This document shows positions 44,005 through 54,600 of a DNA stretch of 64,000 bases, one piece after another. The notes under the pieces are model-generated. The model saw only the letters and a list, made by a program, of their open reading frames with translations. It was not told the origin of the DNA and did no database searches. The position numbers were made by a program, and so were the translations under genes. Origin of the DNA: Thermotogota bacterium ADurb.Bin062 (lineage in GTDB: Bacteria; Thermotogota; Thermotogae; MWEM01); NCBI GenBank assembly GCA_002071085.1, contig MWEM01000002.1:36968-100967 (forward strand), read 5' to 3'. Each line of letters begins with the position of its first letter. Position 1 is the first letter of the stretch.

Positions 44005-45159
44005 TTAGGGTGCGCTTGACTCCTCTTCTAGAGATTTGATAAGAGCTTGTAAGCTGAAGAGGCTGAAGACCCCCACACCGATACCGGCGATGCCCAGAAC
44101 GATCCCGCCAACGCCCAACCAAGTGGGTAGGGTAATCTTTCTCTCCACGGCATCCAACCGAGTGTTAACGGTTACGTCCATATCTTGGAGTTTGCGGTTT
44201 AAGTTGATGATATCGGAGCTGTTCTTGGAAACTTTCGGCAAAATATCGCTTTTGAAGGCTTCGTAGTCGGCGGCGATATTGTCCATTTTCATACCGGATT
44301 CCGAAATACGGGTTTCGACGTTCCCGATCTGAATCTTCATCCGAGGTATTTCTTGGGAGATCGTGTCGATTTGTTTCTTGTGATCGGCCAGTTGGATGAC
44401 TTGCGCATCTAGGCTCGACTTCAACTGCGTTTGATCGGCTTTGACCTTGCTGATGTCATCGCTGACGCGGGATATGGAATTCTTCAGCTCCAAACTGCTG
44501 ATCCCCCCGACGAGCGTTTCGACGCTTTTTATCCTTTGGCCATAGGTGGAGATTTCCAAACGGATATCGTTGATCTCTTTCTTTACGGTCGCCGTTTCTG
44601 TTTGGACGTTGCGCATATCGTTTTCCGCTCTCGTCACCTTGTCTTGAACCGCGTAAACGGTCCCCTGCATCGTACTCACCGAATTCTGCAGAGAGGGGAC
44701 ATCCCGTTCTAAGGCTACGATTCGACCTTCCCACCCGCCTATCAAGTTCCTAAGAGCTTTCAACTCGCTGATATCGTTGGTCACAGCGGTCAGCTGGGAG
44801 TTGACCTTCTGCACCTGAGATCCCATATTCTCTACGTTCCGGGCGAGCGAATCCACCAAAGACTTGGTGCCGTCGATCTGGGTCATCAACCCCGCGATGT
44901 TTTCGGCTTTTAAGTAAGGCAAAGATGTCTTCAAATACTCGACCGTCCGATACAGCGAAACGGCAAGCTGATACCGCGTCGTGTTGCTCGTTCCTTGAAA
45001 AGTTCCGTCCGTCATGCCGCTAATGATGCCGGCTTCCAAAAGGTACTTGACTGATTCATAAGCCCAGTGGTTTGGGGGGACATCCTTTAAAGGCAATTGA
45101 GAAAAACCCATAACCCCCACAAATAAGCAGACCAAACAACAAAATAAAACTTTCTTCAT
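44005..45159 (-). CDS. Omp-alpha-like toga protein (SLH + coiled coil + C-terminal anchor)
   Basis: 384 aa. A signal peptide (KKVLFCCLVCLFVGVMGFSQ) is followed by one SLH domain (residues ~22-78, DVPPNHWAYESVKYLLEAGIISGMTDGTFQG). A long coiled coil covers ~85-345. A C-terminal hydrophobic helix (WLGVGGIVLGIAGIGVGVFSL) and a short acidic tail end the protein. This is the plan of Omp-alpha of Thermotoga, which links the cell wall (through SLH) to the outer sheath and acts as a spacer. It is the main phylum marker here. An AGAGG ribosome site and an extended -10 at 45203 precede it; the promoter overlaps the stop codon of the racemase gene, so it is probably transcribed on its own at a high level. 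Confidence 0.9.
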   Translation of the reverse strand: MKKVLFCCLVCLFVGVMGFSQLPLKDVPPNHWAYESVKYLLEAGIISGMTDGTFQGTSNTTRYQLAVSLYRTVEYLKTSLPYLKAENIAGLMTQIDGTKSLVDSLARNVENMGSQVQKVNSQLTAVTNDISELKALRNLIGGWEGRIVALERDVPSLQNSVSTMQGTVYAVQDKVTRAENDMRNVQTETATVKKEINDIRLEISTYGQRIKSVETLVGGISSLELKNSISRVSDDISKVKADQTQLKSSLDAQVIQLADHKKQIDTISQEIPRMKIQIGNVETRISESGMKMDNIAADYEAFKSDILPKVSKNSSDIINLNRKLQDMDVTVNTRLDAVERKITLPTWLGVGGIVLGIAGIGVGVFSLFSLQALIKSLEEESSAP

Positions 45160-45202
45160 CCTCTTTTTCCCCCTTTCTAAAGAGTAAGTACTTGTGTTCC
45201 TG

Positions 45203-45211
45203 ATTATACCA
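45203..45211 (-). promoter_or_regulatory. Extended -10 promoter of the Omp-alpha-like gene
   Basis: Minus-strand TGG-TATAAT; its TAA overlaps the TAA stop of the upstream racemase gene (45204-45206). About 45 bases before the ATG. Confidence 0.6.
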
Positions 45212-46247
45212 CAATGTTTTTGAAAATATATTCGGAAGTCATCGCTCGTAAGAGCGCCCCGTAACTCAGCCTAAAACTGAGGAAATCCCCTACCCGATAG
45301 GCCTGATCGCTATCGGTGACGTCCAGTATGGTGTGGTCGCTGCTAGCGTGAAGTACGATGATTTTTGGGTCGAGCGGCCGAAGCCCGGAGGCGATGATGT
45401 CTTGCTCTCCCACGGCGATTATCGCTTTCTGGCGAAGCCCTTTGTCTTCGAACTCCGGTTTTCTCCCAAAGGCATCTTGGCCAATCTCTCCCACTGGTAC
45501 CGACGGTTTGGTTTGCAGCTCCACAATCTCTGCGCGTAGAAGAAAGGTGTCGAGATCTGTGCCGGGTACCGCTCGATTCCTCGTGACATCCGTCCCCAAA
45601 AATACGGCCTCTCCCACCCGGTAATGATTGATCTGTTCAGGCAAGGTTCCTTCCTCGATCAACAGCAACGCGGCGGAGTTCCCACCGGAGAGGGTGGGTA
45701 AACCGTAGCGCGCCCCGAATTCACAGAGCATCCGCATATTGTTTTCGTCTGGAAGGACTCCCCCGAAGCAACCTAAATTCGTCCCGAGTCCGATGAGACG
45801 TGGGCCCGCTATCTTGAGGGCTTGCTCCAGGTCTCGGTCGGCCTGTTCAAACCATACCCCTTCCCGGATGTCTCCCACGTCGATCATAAAGAGGACGGCG
45901 GTATTCTTCTTTCCACTCGTGTGCACAATCCGTTTGAGTGTCTCGAGCTCAGAAACGAAGACAAAGTCCGCATACTCCAAGATCGATGGGACCTCCGAGA
46001 GCATCGGAATGCGGATCAGGTAGAGCGGATTCTCTATCCCCGATTGGCGCAGTCGCTTGATGTTGATCATTCGAGAGTCTCCAAAGGAGGTCACGCCGGC
46101 ATCCCGCAAAGGGATCACGATCTCCGGCATCGCGCGGATGACTTTTGTGACGACGGTCAACTCAACCCCGACTTTTTGGCATTCTTGCCGCAGATATTGA
46201 GCGTTATGGATGATCTTATCTATGTAGATGTCCAGCTTGGGATACAC
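45204..46247 (-). CDS. PLP-dependent racemase of the alanine/ornithine racemase fold (Orr-like)
   Basis: 347 aa, alanine-racemase-type TIM barrel. The PLP lysine is expected in LTVVTKVIRAMPEIV near residue 35 and phosphate-binding glycine-rich loops at LSGGNSAALLL. It aligns in character with Orr-type ornithine racemases and with a Thermotoga lysine racemase; as I recall, Thermotoga peptidoglycan contains D-lysine, which would give such an enzyme a cell-wall role. It could otherwise start ornithine fermentation, whose accessory GlmL-type protein occurs at 60 kb. Start is GTG with AAGGGG 7 bases upstream, 30 bases after the GH57 gene. Confidence 0.75.
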   Translation of the reverse strand: MYPKLDIYIDKIIHNAQYLRQECQKVGVELTVVTKVIRAMPEIVIPLRDAGVTSFGDSRMINIKRLRQSGIENPLYLIRIPMLSEVPSILEYADFVFVSELETLKRIVHTSGKKNTAVLFMIDVGDIREGVWFEQADRDLEQALKIAGPRLIGLGTNLGCFGGVLPDENNMRMLCEFGARYGLPTLSGGNSAALLLIEEGTLPEQINHYRVGEAVFLGTDVTRNRAVPGTDLDTFLLRAEIVELQTKPSVPVGEIGQDAFGRKPEFEDKGLRQKAIIAVGEQDIIASGLRPLDPKIIVLHASSDHTILDVTDSDQAYRVGDFLSFRLSYGALLRAMTSEYIFKNIVV

Positions 46248-46277
46248 AAAAAAACCCCTTTCCTCTATGAGATGGCG

Positions 46278-48362
46278 TTATAGCGTTTGTATTTTGATTT
46301 TCAGATTGGTTTGGTAGGCGGCGAGAGGCTCCAGCTGAAAGTGGTGCATAGGGGTGATGCTGGAACACTGATAAACCTTTTCGAAACCGCCTTCCGAGAA
46401 GGAGACCGTGTAGACCGGGAAAAACCAGAAATCCACTTCTTTCCCAGGTTGGAAGGTGATATCCACACCCTCGTACTCGCTCCGGGCGCCAAAGAACGTC
46501 GCCTTGACCTTTCCGGCCTCTCCCAACGTCTTTTTTTCGAACTCCGGACAGTAAAAATATCGATCGGCCGTTTGAGGGGAGAGGAGGTTGATGTTATACT
46601 CGCATCCGTACATAATCGGGATCGTCTGGTCTGACTCATTGGTGATGACGTGATGTACAGAAAAACCGTCGTCTTCCACTTGTATGGTTTTCTCCAATCG
46701 AACCGGCAACCAGAGGGATCCCACCCATATGTGCCCTTTTTTTGTGAGTTTGACCTCGCCGGTTTCCGGTCCCGTGATCTCGTAATCGAACTTTTGGTTG
46801 ATAAAGTCACCTTGTTCCGGGTGGCGGCTCTTCGAGTACTTGGTCAGGTCGTTCCAGTCACCGAAAAAGTGGTCGAGGCACGAGTACTTTTCGTACCAAT
46901 CGTAGTTCAGATATTTGTCCAACCCTTTTTCTTTGACCAGAAGGTTCCCTTTTCCGCCTTCGTCGGCAGTTTGCGCGTTCGCCATCGTTTCATGGTAAGA
47001 CTCGTATCGCCGGGTCAGATTATTACAGAGGTTGATGTTCCGGTCTTTGACTGATATTTCGAAGATGCGGCCCCCGCAGTTTGGAGCGATACCTATCGTG
47101 TACTTTTTGGTGTTGATCAGGATCTCCGGGTAGCCATCCATATCGATGTCTTCTACGGTTATTTGGATGAAATCTTGACCTCGGTGTAGGTGTTCGTCTA
47201 TCTTTTTGTCCGCTTGGATCAGGTTCTCATATACCGAACTGCGTAGGTTCGGGAGGTAAAGTCCGCCAAATAACCCGTGCCAGTAGGCGTCGTTGGCTTG
47301 CGCTTTGAGGATATGGTCGGTGATCTCTTGGGGCATCTCTTCGGTGATGCGTTTACGCACGTGAAGCATCTTTTTGTGCATCAGGTTCGCTTCGGTGTAC
47401 TTGGAGAGGAAGGTTCTCCAAAAGCCTGATTTGAGGAACATCGCGTAGCGGTCCAGGTTGCCTTGCGCCTTCAAGTCGTTTTCTAGGCGCTCAAAGTGGT
47501 TTCTGGCACGGCTAGGTAAAGCCCAGGTCATCATCTCGGAGTAGGATGCTGTCGGAAGGTAGGCTCTCCCTTTCGGTTTTTTCGATAGAACGAAGTCCTG
47601 GCAGGTCGACGTCGTCAACCAACTCCGGTTTTCTTCTAGAAGTTGAAAAAACCGCTCTAGCCACTTCTCTTTATAAGTCCTTTCGTATGTGTTCGGCCAA
47701 ATCCCGAACTTTTCTCCGTCGTCGAACATCATATACATATTGTCCCCATTTTCCGAAACACGTTCTTGTAAGAACCGTATGGTCGCCTCCGGCTCGTCGA
47801 AGGGAATTAGGTAGCGGAGGGTCTTGTTGATCGGGAAGACTTTGAGGAGGTTGCCTTGATCCTCGGTTAAGAAGTAGCCGTTAAGCTCGTCTTCGTAAAA
47901 ACCCGCATTCTTGAAATGGGTATCGTCGACGGCCACATACTCGATCCCACATTGGGAGAGGACTGTGGGCAAATGAGGTTCCCACACTCTCTCTGCGAGC
48001 CACAACCCTTTCGGTCTGGCCCCGAAAAGCCGGTCCACGAAGGCGGTTAACTTCTCTATTTGCTTGCGCTGGTCCGCCTCCGGGATCACTGCCAAAACGG
48101 GTTCATAAAATCCGCCGGTGAACATCTCGACTTGGCCTTTTTGGACCATTTTTCTAAGCATTTCTGTGAGGGAGTCAGAGTGTTCGGCGATCCATAAGAG
48201 CAGGGCGCCGCTAAAGTGAAGGTTCATCTTAACGTTAGGGAATTTATATAAAGTGCGAATAAACGGTTCGTAGGCCTTCTGAAAAGCTTCCTTGAAGATG
48301 AAATCGAAATTCCCCACGGGTTGGTGATTGTGGACGCCTATCAATAAGTGTATACCTTTCAT
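46278..48362 (-). CDS. GH57 4-alpha-glucanotransferase/alpha-amylase
   Basis: 694 aa from ATG at 48362 with GGAGGAGG upstream. The N-terminal GH57 barrel has the five conserved regions: GVHNHQPVGNF, FSGALLLWI, GLWLAERVWEPHLP (nucleophile Glu), MMFDDGEKFGIWP (acid/base Asp) and the later TASYSEMMTWALP. A C-terminal DUF1925/1926-like beta domain follows (~residues 380-694). The length and arrangement match GH57 4-alpha-glucanotransferases of hyperthermophiles. No signal peptide, so intracellular; with glgX it would process glycogen or malto-oligosaccharides. The in-frame upstream ATG (48392) has no ribosome site. Confidence 0.9.
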   Translation of the reverse strand: MKGIHLLIGVHNHQPVGNFDFIFKEAFQKAYEPFIRTLYKFPNVKMNLHFSGALLLWIAEHSDSLTEMLRKMVQKGQVEMFTGGFYEPVLAVIPEADQRKQIEKLTAFVDRLFGARPKGLWLAERVWEPHLPTVLSQCGIEYVAVDDTHFKNAGFYEDELNGYFLTEDQGNLLKVFPINKTLRYLIPFDEPEATIRFLQERVSENGDNMYMMFDDGEKFGIWPNTYERTYKEKWLERFFQLLEENRSWLTTSTCQDFVLSKKPKGRAYLPTASYSEMMTWALPSRARNHFERLENDLKAQGNLDRYAMFLKSGFWRTFLSKYTEANLMHKKMLHVRKRITEEMPQEITDHILKAQANDAYWHGLFGGLYLPNLRSSVYENLIQADKKIDEHLHRGQDFIQITVEDIDMDGYPEILINTKKYTIGIAPNCGGRIFEISVKDRNINLCNNLTRRYESYHETMANAQTADEGGKGNLLVKEKGLDKYLNYDWYEKYSCLDHFFGDWNDLTKYSKSRHPEQGDFINQKFDYEITGPETGEVKLTKKGHIWVGSLWLPVRLEKTIQVEDDGFSVHHVITNESDQTIPIMYGCEYNINLLSPQTADRYFYCPEFEKKTLGEAGKVKATFFGARSEYEGVDITFQPGKEVDFWFFPVYTVSFSEGGFEKVYQCSSITPMHHFQLEPLAAYQTNLKIKIQTL

Positions 48363-48404
48363 AAACCTCCTCCTCTCTTCCCGATTATACAATATCGACG
48401 ACGA

Positions 48405-49898
48405 TCATTCCTTTTTGTATCTCACGTCGTATCCGTTCGGGTCCTGTCTAGAAAACTCCAGGACCAGATGTTTTCCGTACGCGGCTTCAGAGCGTTCTCG
48501 CCATTCTTTCGACAGGTATCCGGACAGGTTCCAATGCACCGTAAACAAAACCTCTTTGACATCCTTCATCTTTGCGGCGACTTCGAGCTCTCGCTCCATC
48601 CTCTTAACGATTCGTTTGGGCGAGAAGACCATCCCTTCGCCTTTGCAAACCGGACAAGTCTCGTGGATCAATTCTCCGAGAGGTGGGGAGGTCCTTTTCC
48701 TGGCCATTTCGACTAGGCCCAGTTTCGTAAACCCCATCACGGAGGTCTTCGCTTTATCTTTCTTTAGCTCTTCCTCCAATACCTTCAGTATCGTCATTTG
48801 ATCGTTCTCGTTCTCCATATCGATGAAATCCCCGATGATGATGCCGCTCAGGTTTCGTAGGCGTACCTGCCTCGCGATCTCTTTTGCCGCTTGAACGTTT
48901 GTTTCTAAAACCATATCCCTGCTTTTCCCGTTCGACTGGTTGCTGCCGGAGTTGACATCGATGACGGTGAGCGCTTCGGTGCGGTCGATCACCAGACTCC
49001 CACCACAGCTCAACTCAATACGGCGCTTGACGAGATCGTCCATCTGTTTGTTCACGTTGTACAACTCGAGAATGTCGTCCGGACAGTATCGCAGTTTACC
49101 TTTGACGTACTTTTTGTCGAAATGATTGAGAATCTCCTGCAATCGTGAGTAGACCTCTTTGCTATTGGTAATGACTTCGTCGACAGTGGTGTCGTACTTC
49201 TCTCGCATTAGCTGTTCCAGGATATCGGGCTCCGAGAACAGTACGCGAGGTTTTTTGAACCGCTGAAAGCCTTTCAACACCTCTTGCCATTTCACCCGCA
49301 GGGTATGGAGTTCTTCTTCTAAAGTCGCCAGGGTAATGTCCTTTGAAACCGTCCGGATGATGATGCCTTCATCATGGATACAACCACCCATAAAGTCGTG
49401 CAACCGCTTCCGCTCCTCAGGGTCTTCTATTTTTTTCGAGACCCCGACGGTTGTGGAGTAGGGCATATAGACTAAAAACCGACCGGTCAATCCGATGTTG
49501 GTCGTCACCTGAGGGCCTTTGGACCCGATGGGGTCTTTCTTCACTTGAACGATCAGCTTCTGTCCTTTGCTCAAAGAATCGATCGCTCCGCTTCTATGGG
49601 CATCCGTCGCTTTTCCGCCCAATTGCTGTAGGTAAGCTTTCTTCACGATATCCTTATTCCGTAGGAACGCGTTTTTTGAAGTGCCGATATTGACGAAGAC
49701 GGCATCCAAACTGTTGACGACGTTTTCCACACGACTGAGGAAAATATTGCCTGTGATGCTCTCGCTATCGATTTCTTCAAAATGTAGTTCTACGAGCTGC
49801 TGCCCTTCCAAAACGGCGAGCAGTATCTCATCCTCTAGGGTACTGACCAGTATTCTTTTAATTTGAGAGTTCGAAATGACGATAACAGTCCACCTCAT
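48405..49898 (-). CDS. rng: RNase E/G family endoribonuclease
   Basis: 497 aa, RNase G length. An S1 domain is inserted near the start (ITGNIFLSRVENVVNSLDAVFVNIGTSKNAFL). The catalytic core has AEALTVIDVNSGSNQSNGKSRD with the metal-binding Asp residues, LSGIIIGDFIDM, and the zinc link TCPVCKG near the end. It processes rRNA and starts mRNA decay. The C-terminal scaffold of RNase E is absent. The ATG at 49898 has no good ribosome site, while GAGGTGG follows it immediately, so a slightly later non-ATG start is possible. A TATAAT on the minus strand near 49966 probably drives it. Confidence 0.88.
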   Translation of the reverse strand: MRWTVIVISNSQIKRILVSTLEDEILLAVLEGQQLVELHFEEIDSESITGNIFLSRVENVVNSLDAVFVNIGTSKNAFLRNKDIVKKAYLQQLGGKATDAHRSGAIDSLSKGQKLIVQVKKDPIGSKGPQVTTNIGLTGRFLVYMPYSTTVGVSKKIEDPEERKRLHDFMGGCIHDEGIIIRTVSKDITLATLEEELHTLRVKWQEVLKGFQRFKKPRVLFSEPDILEQLMREKYDTTVDEVITNSKEVYSRLQEILNHFDKKYVKGKLRYCPDDILELYNVNKQMDDLVKRRIELSCGGSLVIDRTEALTVIDVNSGSNQSNGKSRDMVLETNVQAAKEIARQVRLRNLSGIIIGDFIDMENENDQMTILKVLEEELKKDKAKTSVMGFTKLGLVEMARKRTSPPLGELIHETCPVCKGEGMVFSPKRIVKRMERELEVAAKMKDVKEVLFTVHWNLSGYLSKEWRERSEAAYGKHLVLEFSRQDPNGYDVRYKKE

Positions 49899-49999
49899 TA
49901 TGCCCTAAGCGCGTCGCTTTGGGTCCGCACATACTCACGTGGTGTTTTTCCCCTATTATAACCCAAATCGACTCAATTTTAATACGCGCGCCCGTTCGT

Positions 50000-50007
50000 G
50001 ATATAAT
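50000..50007 (+). promoter_or_regulatory. Extended -10 promoter for the signalling locus
   Basis: TGA-TATAAT (TATAAT 50002-50007), 55 bases upstream of the GTG of the LiaF-like gene; a divergent TATAAT for rng lies near 49966. Confidence 0.5.
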
Positions 50008-50061
50008 CCTCCTGTTCGAAGGGAAGACACCGTCAGATACGTTCCCGGGGAGGAAAGCAGC

Positions 50062-50925
50062 GTGCGTTTGTTTTTTGGCATTTTGTTCATAGTGATTGGC
50101 GTTTTGGTATTCACCGGATCCTTCCAATGGGAGATATTCGTGAATGCGGCCGACAATTTCTTTCAAGCCTGGCCGTTCATCTTCGTCCTGATCGGATTCG
50201 ACGTTTTGTCGAAAATAAAGGGATTGCGTTGGCTCAAATACCTCCACGCCCTTCTGGCGATCAGCTTTTTCTGCTTCCTCTTTTTATGGCCCTCAAAGAA
50301 CGTCTCCGAAGCGAAAACCGCCCACATGCCGGTTGATGTGCTTTTATCCGAAGAATACGGTGATTATACGATCGAGATCAAAGGGAACGCCTATCAGTTC
50401 TTTATTACCGAATCGACCGATACGACGACGAATAGGATCATCGGGGAGATCGTTGGGCACCTAAAGGACGTCAGCGTCGAACAGTACAAGAACGTTCTTT
50501 CGATCGGATTAGATGAATCCAAAGCAAGCAATTTTTTCCGACCGGAGAACAACCGGCTTTCGTTGACGCTACCACACGGCTACTCCTACCGAGTGATCGC
50601 CACCGGTGGGGCAATAAATGCCGATCTGGCTCTGGATGAGGTCCCGCTGTCCACGTTGGACATTAAAGGCGTGGCGATCTTGATGAAGGCCACCGTTAAT
50701 CCGTTAAAAACGCCCCTACTCGTGTGGCTGGAGTGCGTCTTTTTTAAAGGTGACTTCGTCATCCCAGACACGGCCACTTGGTCCGCAAAGTGGGATTCGG
50801 GGATTAAAAATACGGATATAGACAAAAGATTAAAAGAAGAATACACCGATCCGGATATCAATTTCAGAGTGAACTCGGGTATCTTGAACTTTGGGCTTCG
50901 CGGTCGGTTGAAGGAGGATCGATAA
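50062..50925 (+). CDS. LiaF-like membrane protein
   Basis: 287 aa. The N-terminal ~85 residues have four short hydrophobic segments (LFFGILFIVIGVLVF; AWPFIFVLIGFDVL; LHALLAISFFCFLFLW), like the DUF5668/LiaF transmembrane module. The rest is a beta-rich soluble domain (YTIEIKGNAYQFFI, RLSLTLPHGYSYRVIATGGAI) resembling the C-terminal 'toast-rack'-type beta helix of LiaF. In Firmicutes LiaF represses a two-component system for cell-envelope stress. Here it is 3 bases upstream of a response regulator gene followed by a kinase gene, suggesting the same kind of sensory role (inference). Start is GTG with GGGGAGG upstream. Confidence 0.6.
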   Translation: MRLFFGILFIVIGVLVFTGSFQWEIFVNAADNFFQAWPFIFVLIGFDVLSKIKGLRWLKYLHALLAISFFCFLFLWPSKNVSEAKTAHMPVDVLLSEEYGDYTIEIKGNAYQFFITESTDTTTNRIIGEIVGHLKDVSVEQYKNVLSIGLDESKASNFFRPENNRLSLTLPHGYSYRVIATGGAINADLALDEVPLSTLDIKGVAILMKATVNPLKTPLLVWLECVFFKGDFVIPDTATWSAKWDSGIKNTDIDKRLKEEYTDPDINFRVNSGILNFGLRGRLKEDR

Positions 50926-50928
50926 TCT

Positions 50929-51549
50929 ATGCCAACGATCGTTATCGCCGACGATTCGTTCTTGATGCGGAAAAACCTTAGAACCATTTTTTCTCAAGCC
51001 GGTTACGATGTCGTGGCCGAAGCCGGAAACGGGAAAGCGGCCGTAAAAGCCTATAAGGAATACAGGCCGGATATTATGACGATGGATATCACAATGCCTG
51101 TGATGTCCGGAATCGACGCCGTGAAAGAGATCACATCGGAATTCCCTCAAGCGAAGATTATTATGATCACCGCTTTGGATCAAAAGCATATGGTTTTCCA
51201 AGCGATCAGTAACGGCGCCAAACACTACATTATGAAACCCTTCAACATAAGTCAAGTCTTGTCGGTGGTGAAGAGCGTTCTAGAGGGAGACGAAACAAAA
51301 AAACCCACACAAGAGCCCTACTCGGTGCTCAAGGAGGAAGACCTTTACATCGTGGCCGTCAAAGGGCCTTTGGAGGAGAAAAACCTGACCCTATTGCAAG
51401 GAACCGTCCAAGGCCTCTTGCTGACCGAACGCTGTCAGATACTCTTCGATCTTTCCGAAAACCCGTTCGACGAGATCGTTGCCGTAAGGTTGGAGGAAAT
51501 GTTAAGAAAGATTAAGGGAAGCGAAGGCCATTATGCGATCAGAAGGTGA
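50929..51549 (+). CDS. CheY-like response regulator with C-terminal STAS-like domain
   Basis: 206 aa. Residues 1-120 form a canonical receiver domain: acidic pair near residues 8-9 (IADDS), phospho-acceptor Asp near residue 53 (IMTMDITMP), Thr in MITALD and Lys in YIMKPFN. After a linker, residues ~135-206 (LYIVAVKGPLEEKN, then CQILFDLSENPF and VRLEEMLRKIKG) have the strand-helix pattern of a STAS domain. There is no DNA-binding domain, so output is likely protein-protein. It lies between the LiaF-like gene and the large CheA-like kinase, its probable phospho-donor. Confidence 0.78.
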   Translation: MPTIVIADDSFLMRKNLRTIFSQAGYDVVAEAGNGKAAVKAYKEYRPDIMTMDITMPVMSGIDAVKEITSEFPQAKIIMITALDQKHMVFQAISNGAKHYIMKPFNISQVLSVVKSVLEGDETKKPTQEPYSVLKEEDLYIVAVKGPLEEKNLTLLQGTVQGLLLTERCQILFDLSENPFDEIVAVRLEEMLRKIKGSEGHYAIRR

Positions 51550-51615
51550 GCCGGCCGATCCTCTTTCGCCAAGCCTATGAGACGACCCAAAAAAGATACC
51601 GAAGGAGCCCGCGGG

Positions 51616-54600
51616 ATGAAGAACCTGATCGGCGTTTTGTTGGCCATCTGTTTTTTCTTTTTCCTCTTCTTTTTGATGCTCGCCCTGACTACTCCCAACG
51701 GACCGATCATAAAAGACTGGCAGTATATCGGGCCCTTCTCCGCGTACGAGGCGCAATTCCCGCTACAGATCGAGCAACGCGGCCCTTTTTCCTTCCGACT
51801 CCGTTCCGAAATCCGCCGCGCCCAAGAATCATATCTCATCCTGTACAACGTTTACGCCAGCCGTATCGATCTGGTACGCGACGGTGTCGTGATCGATTCG
51901 ATGGGGCAGTTGGAAGATGATGCCCATTTTTGGAGCGCCTTACCCATACCGTTTCAGTTCGGCGAAGAGGGGCGCGGGAGAACAGAACGCATCGAGTTGG
52001 TCGTGTATAGTCGCGAAAAAGCCGCCATAGGACGGGCGCCCTTTATAGTAGCGAAGCAGCCCTATCAACGGCTAAGCGGTATATTGCAGGTATTCTCCTA
52101 CGATATGTTTCTCATTTCCATCGGGATCTGTTTTTTCATCAGCTTCATGCTGGTCTTGATGGGAAAGTTGACCGATTCTCGCACGACTTATATTGCGATC
52201 GGTATGAGCGCGTTTTTCAACGGCCTCTACCTCCTCGGGTACGTTTTTCCGGATTCTTCCGCGAGTACGGGCCTGAGTAAGGTATTCACGATATTGCAGC
52301 CGATCACCCTCGTGGTGTGTTCTTATCTGATCTGCGTGGGTATCGAGTCGTTTCTGACAGAAAAAATCTCACTTGCGAAAAAAATCCTATGGATCAACGT
52401 GTTCGGCATCTTCGGGTATTCTTTGCTTTTTTTCGTACCCATACGGCACATACAAATCTTCAATCTCTACTTGTGGGAAATACCCTATCTGACGCTCCTC
52501 TTAATCAATATGGTCGTTTTATTAGTCGTCTCCTTTCGTTCGCCCCACGGAGCGAGATTCATCGTCTCCGTAACGATGTTCGAATTGACCGTGGCTTACG
52601 AGCTGATCCGAGTCTTCTTCTTGGGTTTGCCACAGATACCGCTCATCGGATACGGGTCACTGACGGTGATCTTAGGGTATGGGTTAATATTCGTTTGGGA
52701 GTTTCAGAAGACCTATCTGGAGCTGCAAACGACCTCCAACCAACTCTTTGCCTCCTACGAAGAGATGACGGCGATGAACGAGGAGCTGGAGAACTCCTAT
52801 CATGAGCTAGACAAGAAAGTCGAGCAGCGCACTCACGAGCTGAAAGTCGCGATGAACGCGATAAAGCTCCTTATGGACAATACCGACGAGGGTTTCTTGT
52901 CTCTGGGACCGGACCTGACGGTAGAGGAAAACTACAGCTCTGAATGCGAAGTGATCTTCGGGCCGGACTTCACCAAGGAATCCTTTGAAAACCTCCTCTA
53001 CCCTGGAAACGAGGAGCTCCGAGCGTTTATAAAAACGATCATCCCGAAGATACTGGCGGAGGAAACCCCTTCGACGAGAGCGATGTATCTTTCTCTGTTG
53101 CCGGAGGAAGTGACCGTTCGGGATCGTATCATCCAGATGGAATACCGTGTCCTCGAGAGCGTCGAGGATCTACAAAGCGATAAAAAGATGATGGTGATCC
53201 TGAAAGACATCACGGAAACTCGCATCTTGGAAACACAGATCGAAGAAGAGCGCAATACCCTCAAGATGGTGATCAAAGTCCTGGTCAATCGCGAAGACTT
53301 TCTCGAATCGATTCTCGATTTCAAGCAATTCGTCGGAGCCGACATCTTTCACGAAACCTTGCCCGACATCTATCGAATCGTTCACACCTTCAAAGGCACG
53401 TTTGCGAATTTTGAGATGAAACGCGCTGTGGCCGCTCTTCACGAGGTGGAGAACCGGATCAACGAAAATCGGGAGACCCTGTTGAAAATGGAAGCCCGGG
53501 AGTTGTTCGACTACTTGAGCCAATTGAAACTTCAAAATTGCCTTATAGAAGATATCGAGATCATCAAAGCGCATTTGAACCCAGACTTTTTTGACAAGGA
53601 TCGCCAACTCCTCATCGAACCGGAACGGATCGTCAACATCGAAAAAGAAATCCTCGCAGAGCTGCCGGTCATCGATTATGAGAAGCTCTTGGTGGATTTG
53701 AAACGTCTTCGGTACATCCCGTTTTCGCAACTGCTTAATCACTACCCGGACTACGTTAGCCGCTTATCCCAAAGAATGGGGAAGTGGATCAACCCGGTTC
53801 AGATCACGTCCGACGAAATCTTGGTCGATAAAGAGCTCTTCAAGGAATTGGCGCGTAGCCTCGTCCATCTCTTCCGTAACTCCGTGGACCACGGAATCGA
53901 AGCTGTGGAAGAACGCGTCGAAAATGGAAAAGACGAATACGGGAGCATCACGCTGCTGATCACGGAGGAAGACCGAACCCTCAATTTGGTTTTCACCGAC
54001 GACGGAAGAGGGATAGACGTCTCGCAAGTTTTAGGAAAAGCCGTGGAAAAGGGAATACTGACGGCTGAATCGGTTAACGAAGCCTCCGCTCAAGAGCGAT
54101 ATCAGATGGCTCATACCGTAATTTTTGCCGACAACTTGTCCACAACACAAGAAACGACGATTCTGTCTGGGCGGGGAGTGGGGCTTGCTTCTCTAAAAAA
54201 AGCCGTAGAAGACCTTTCTGGGACGATAGAAGTCCATTCCGTTCCCCACGAAGGAACGGAATTCACGATTCGAATCCCCTTGGCAGAGGAGAAGTTAGAA
54301 CAGATTTCTCCGGAGACCATTATGCATCCGGTTCTTAAGAACGCGATCCAGACTCTTAAGTATTACGGAGTTTCTTTAGCCGACGAAGAATACGCCTACG
54401 CGCCAGTCGAAGAACTCGAGCTTTTCGCGGTTTCCTCTTTCATTACGATCGGCGGACTGTTCCGCTCCACCTTCGCCCTCTCTGTGGATCAAAACCTTGC
54501 GGAGTGCCTCTGGCGGTCTTTTTCGCTCTCAGAAAAAGAGGGAGAAGAATCGAACGCTTTGGAAGTCGAAGACGCCGTGGGCGAGATTTCGAACATCATC

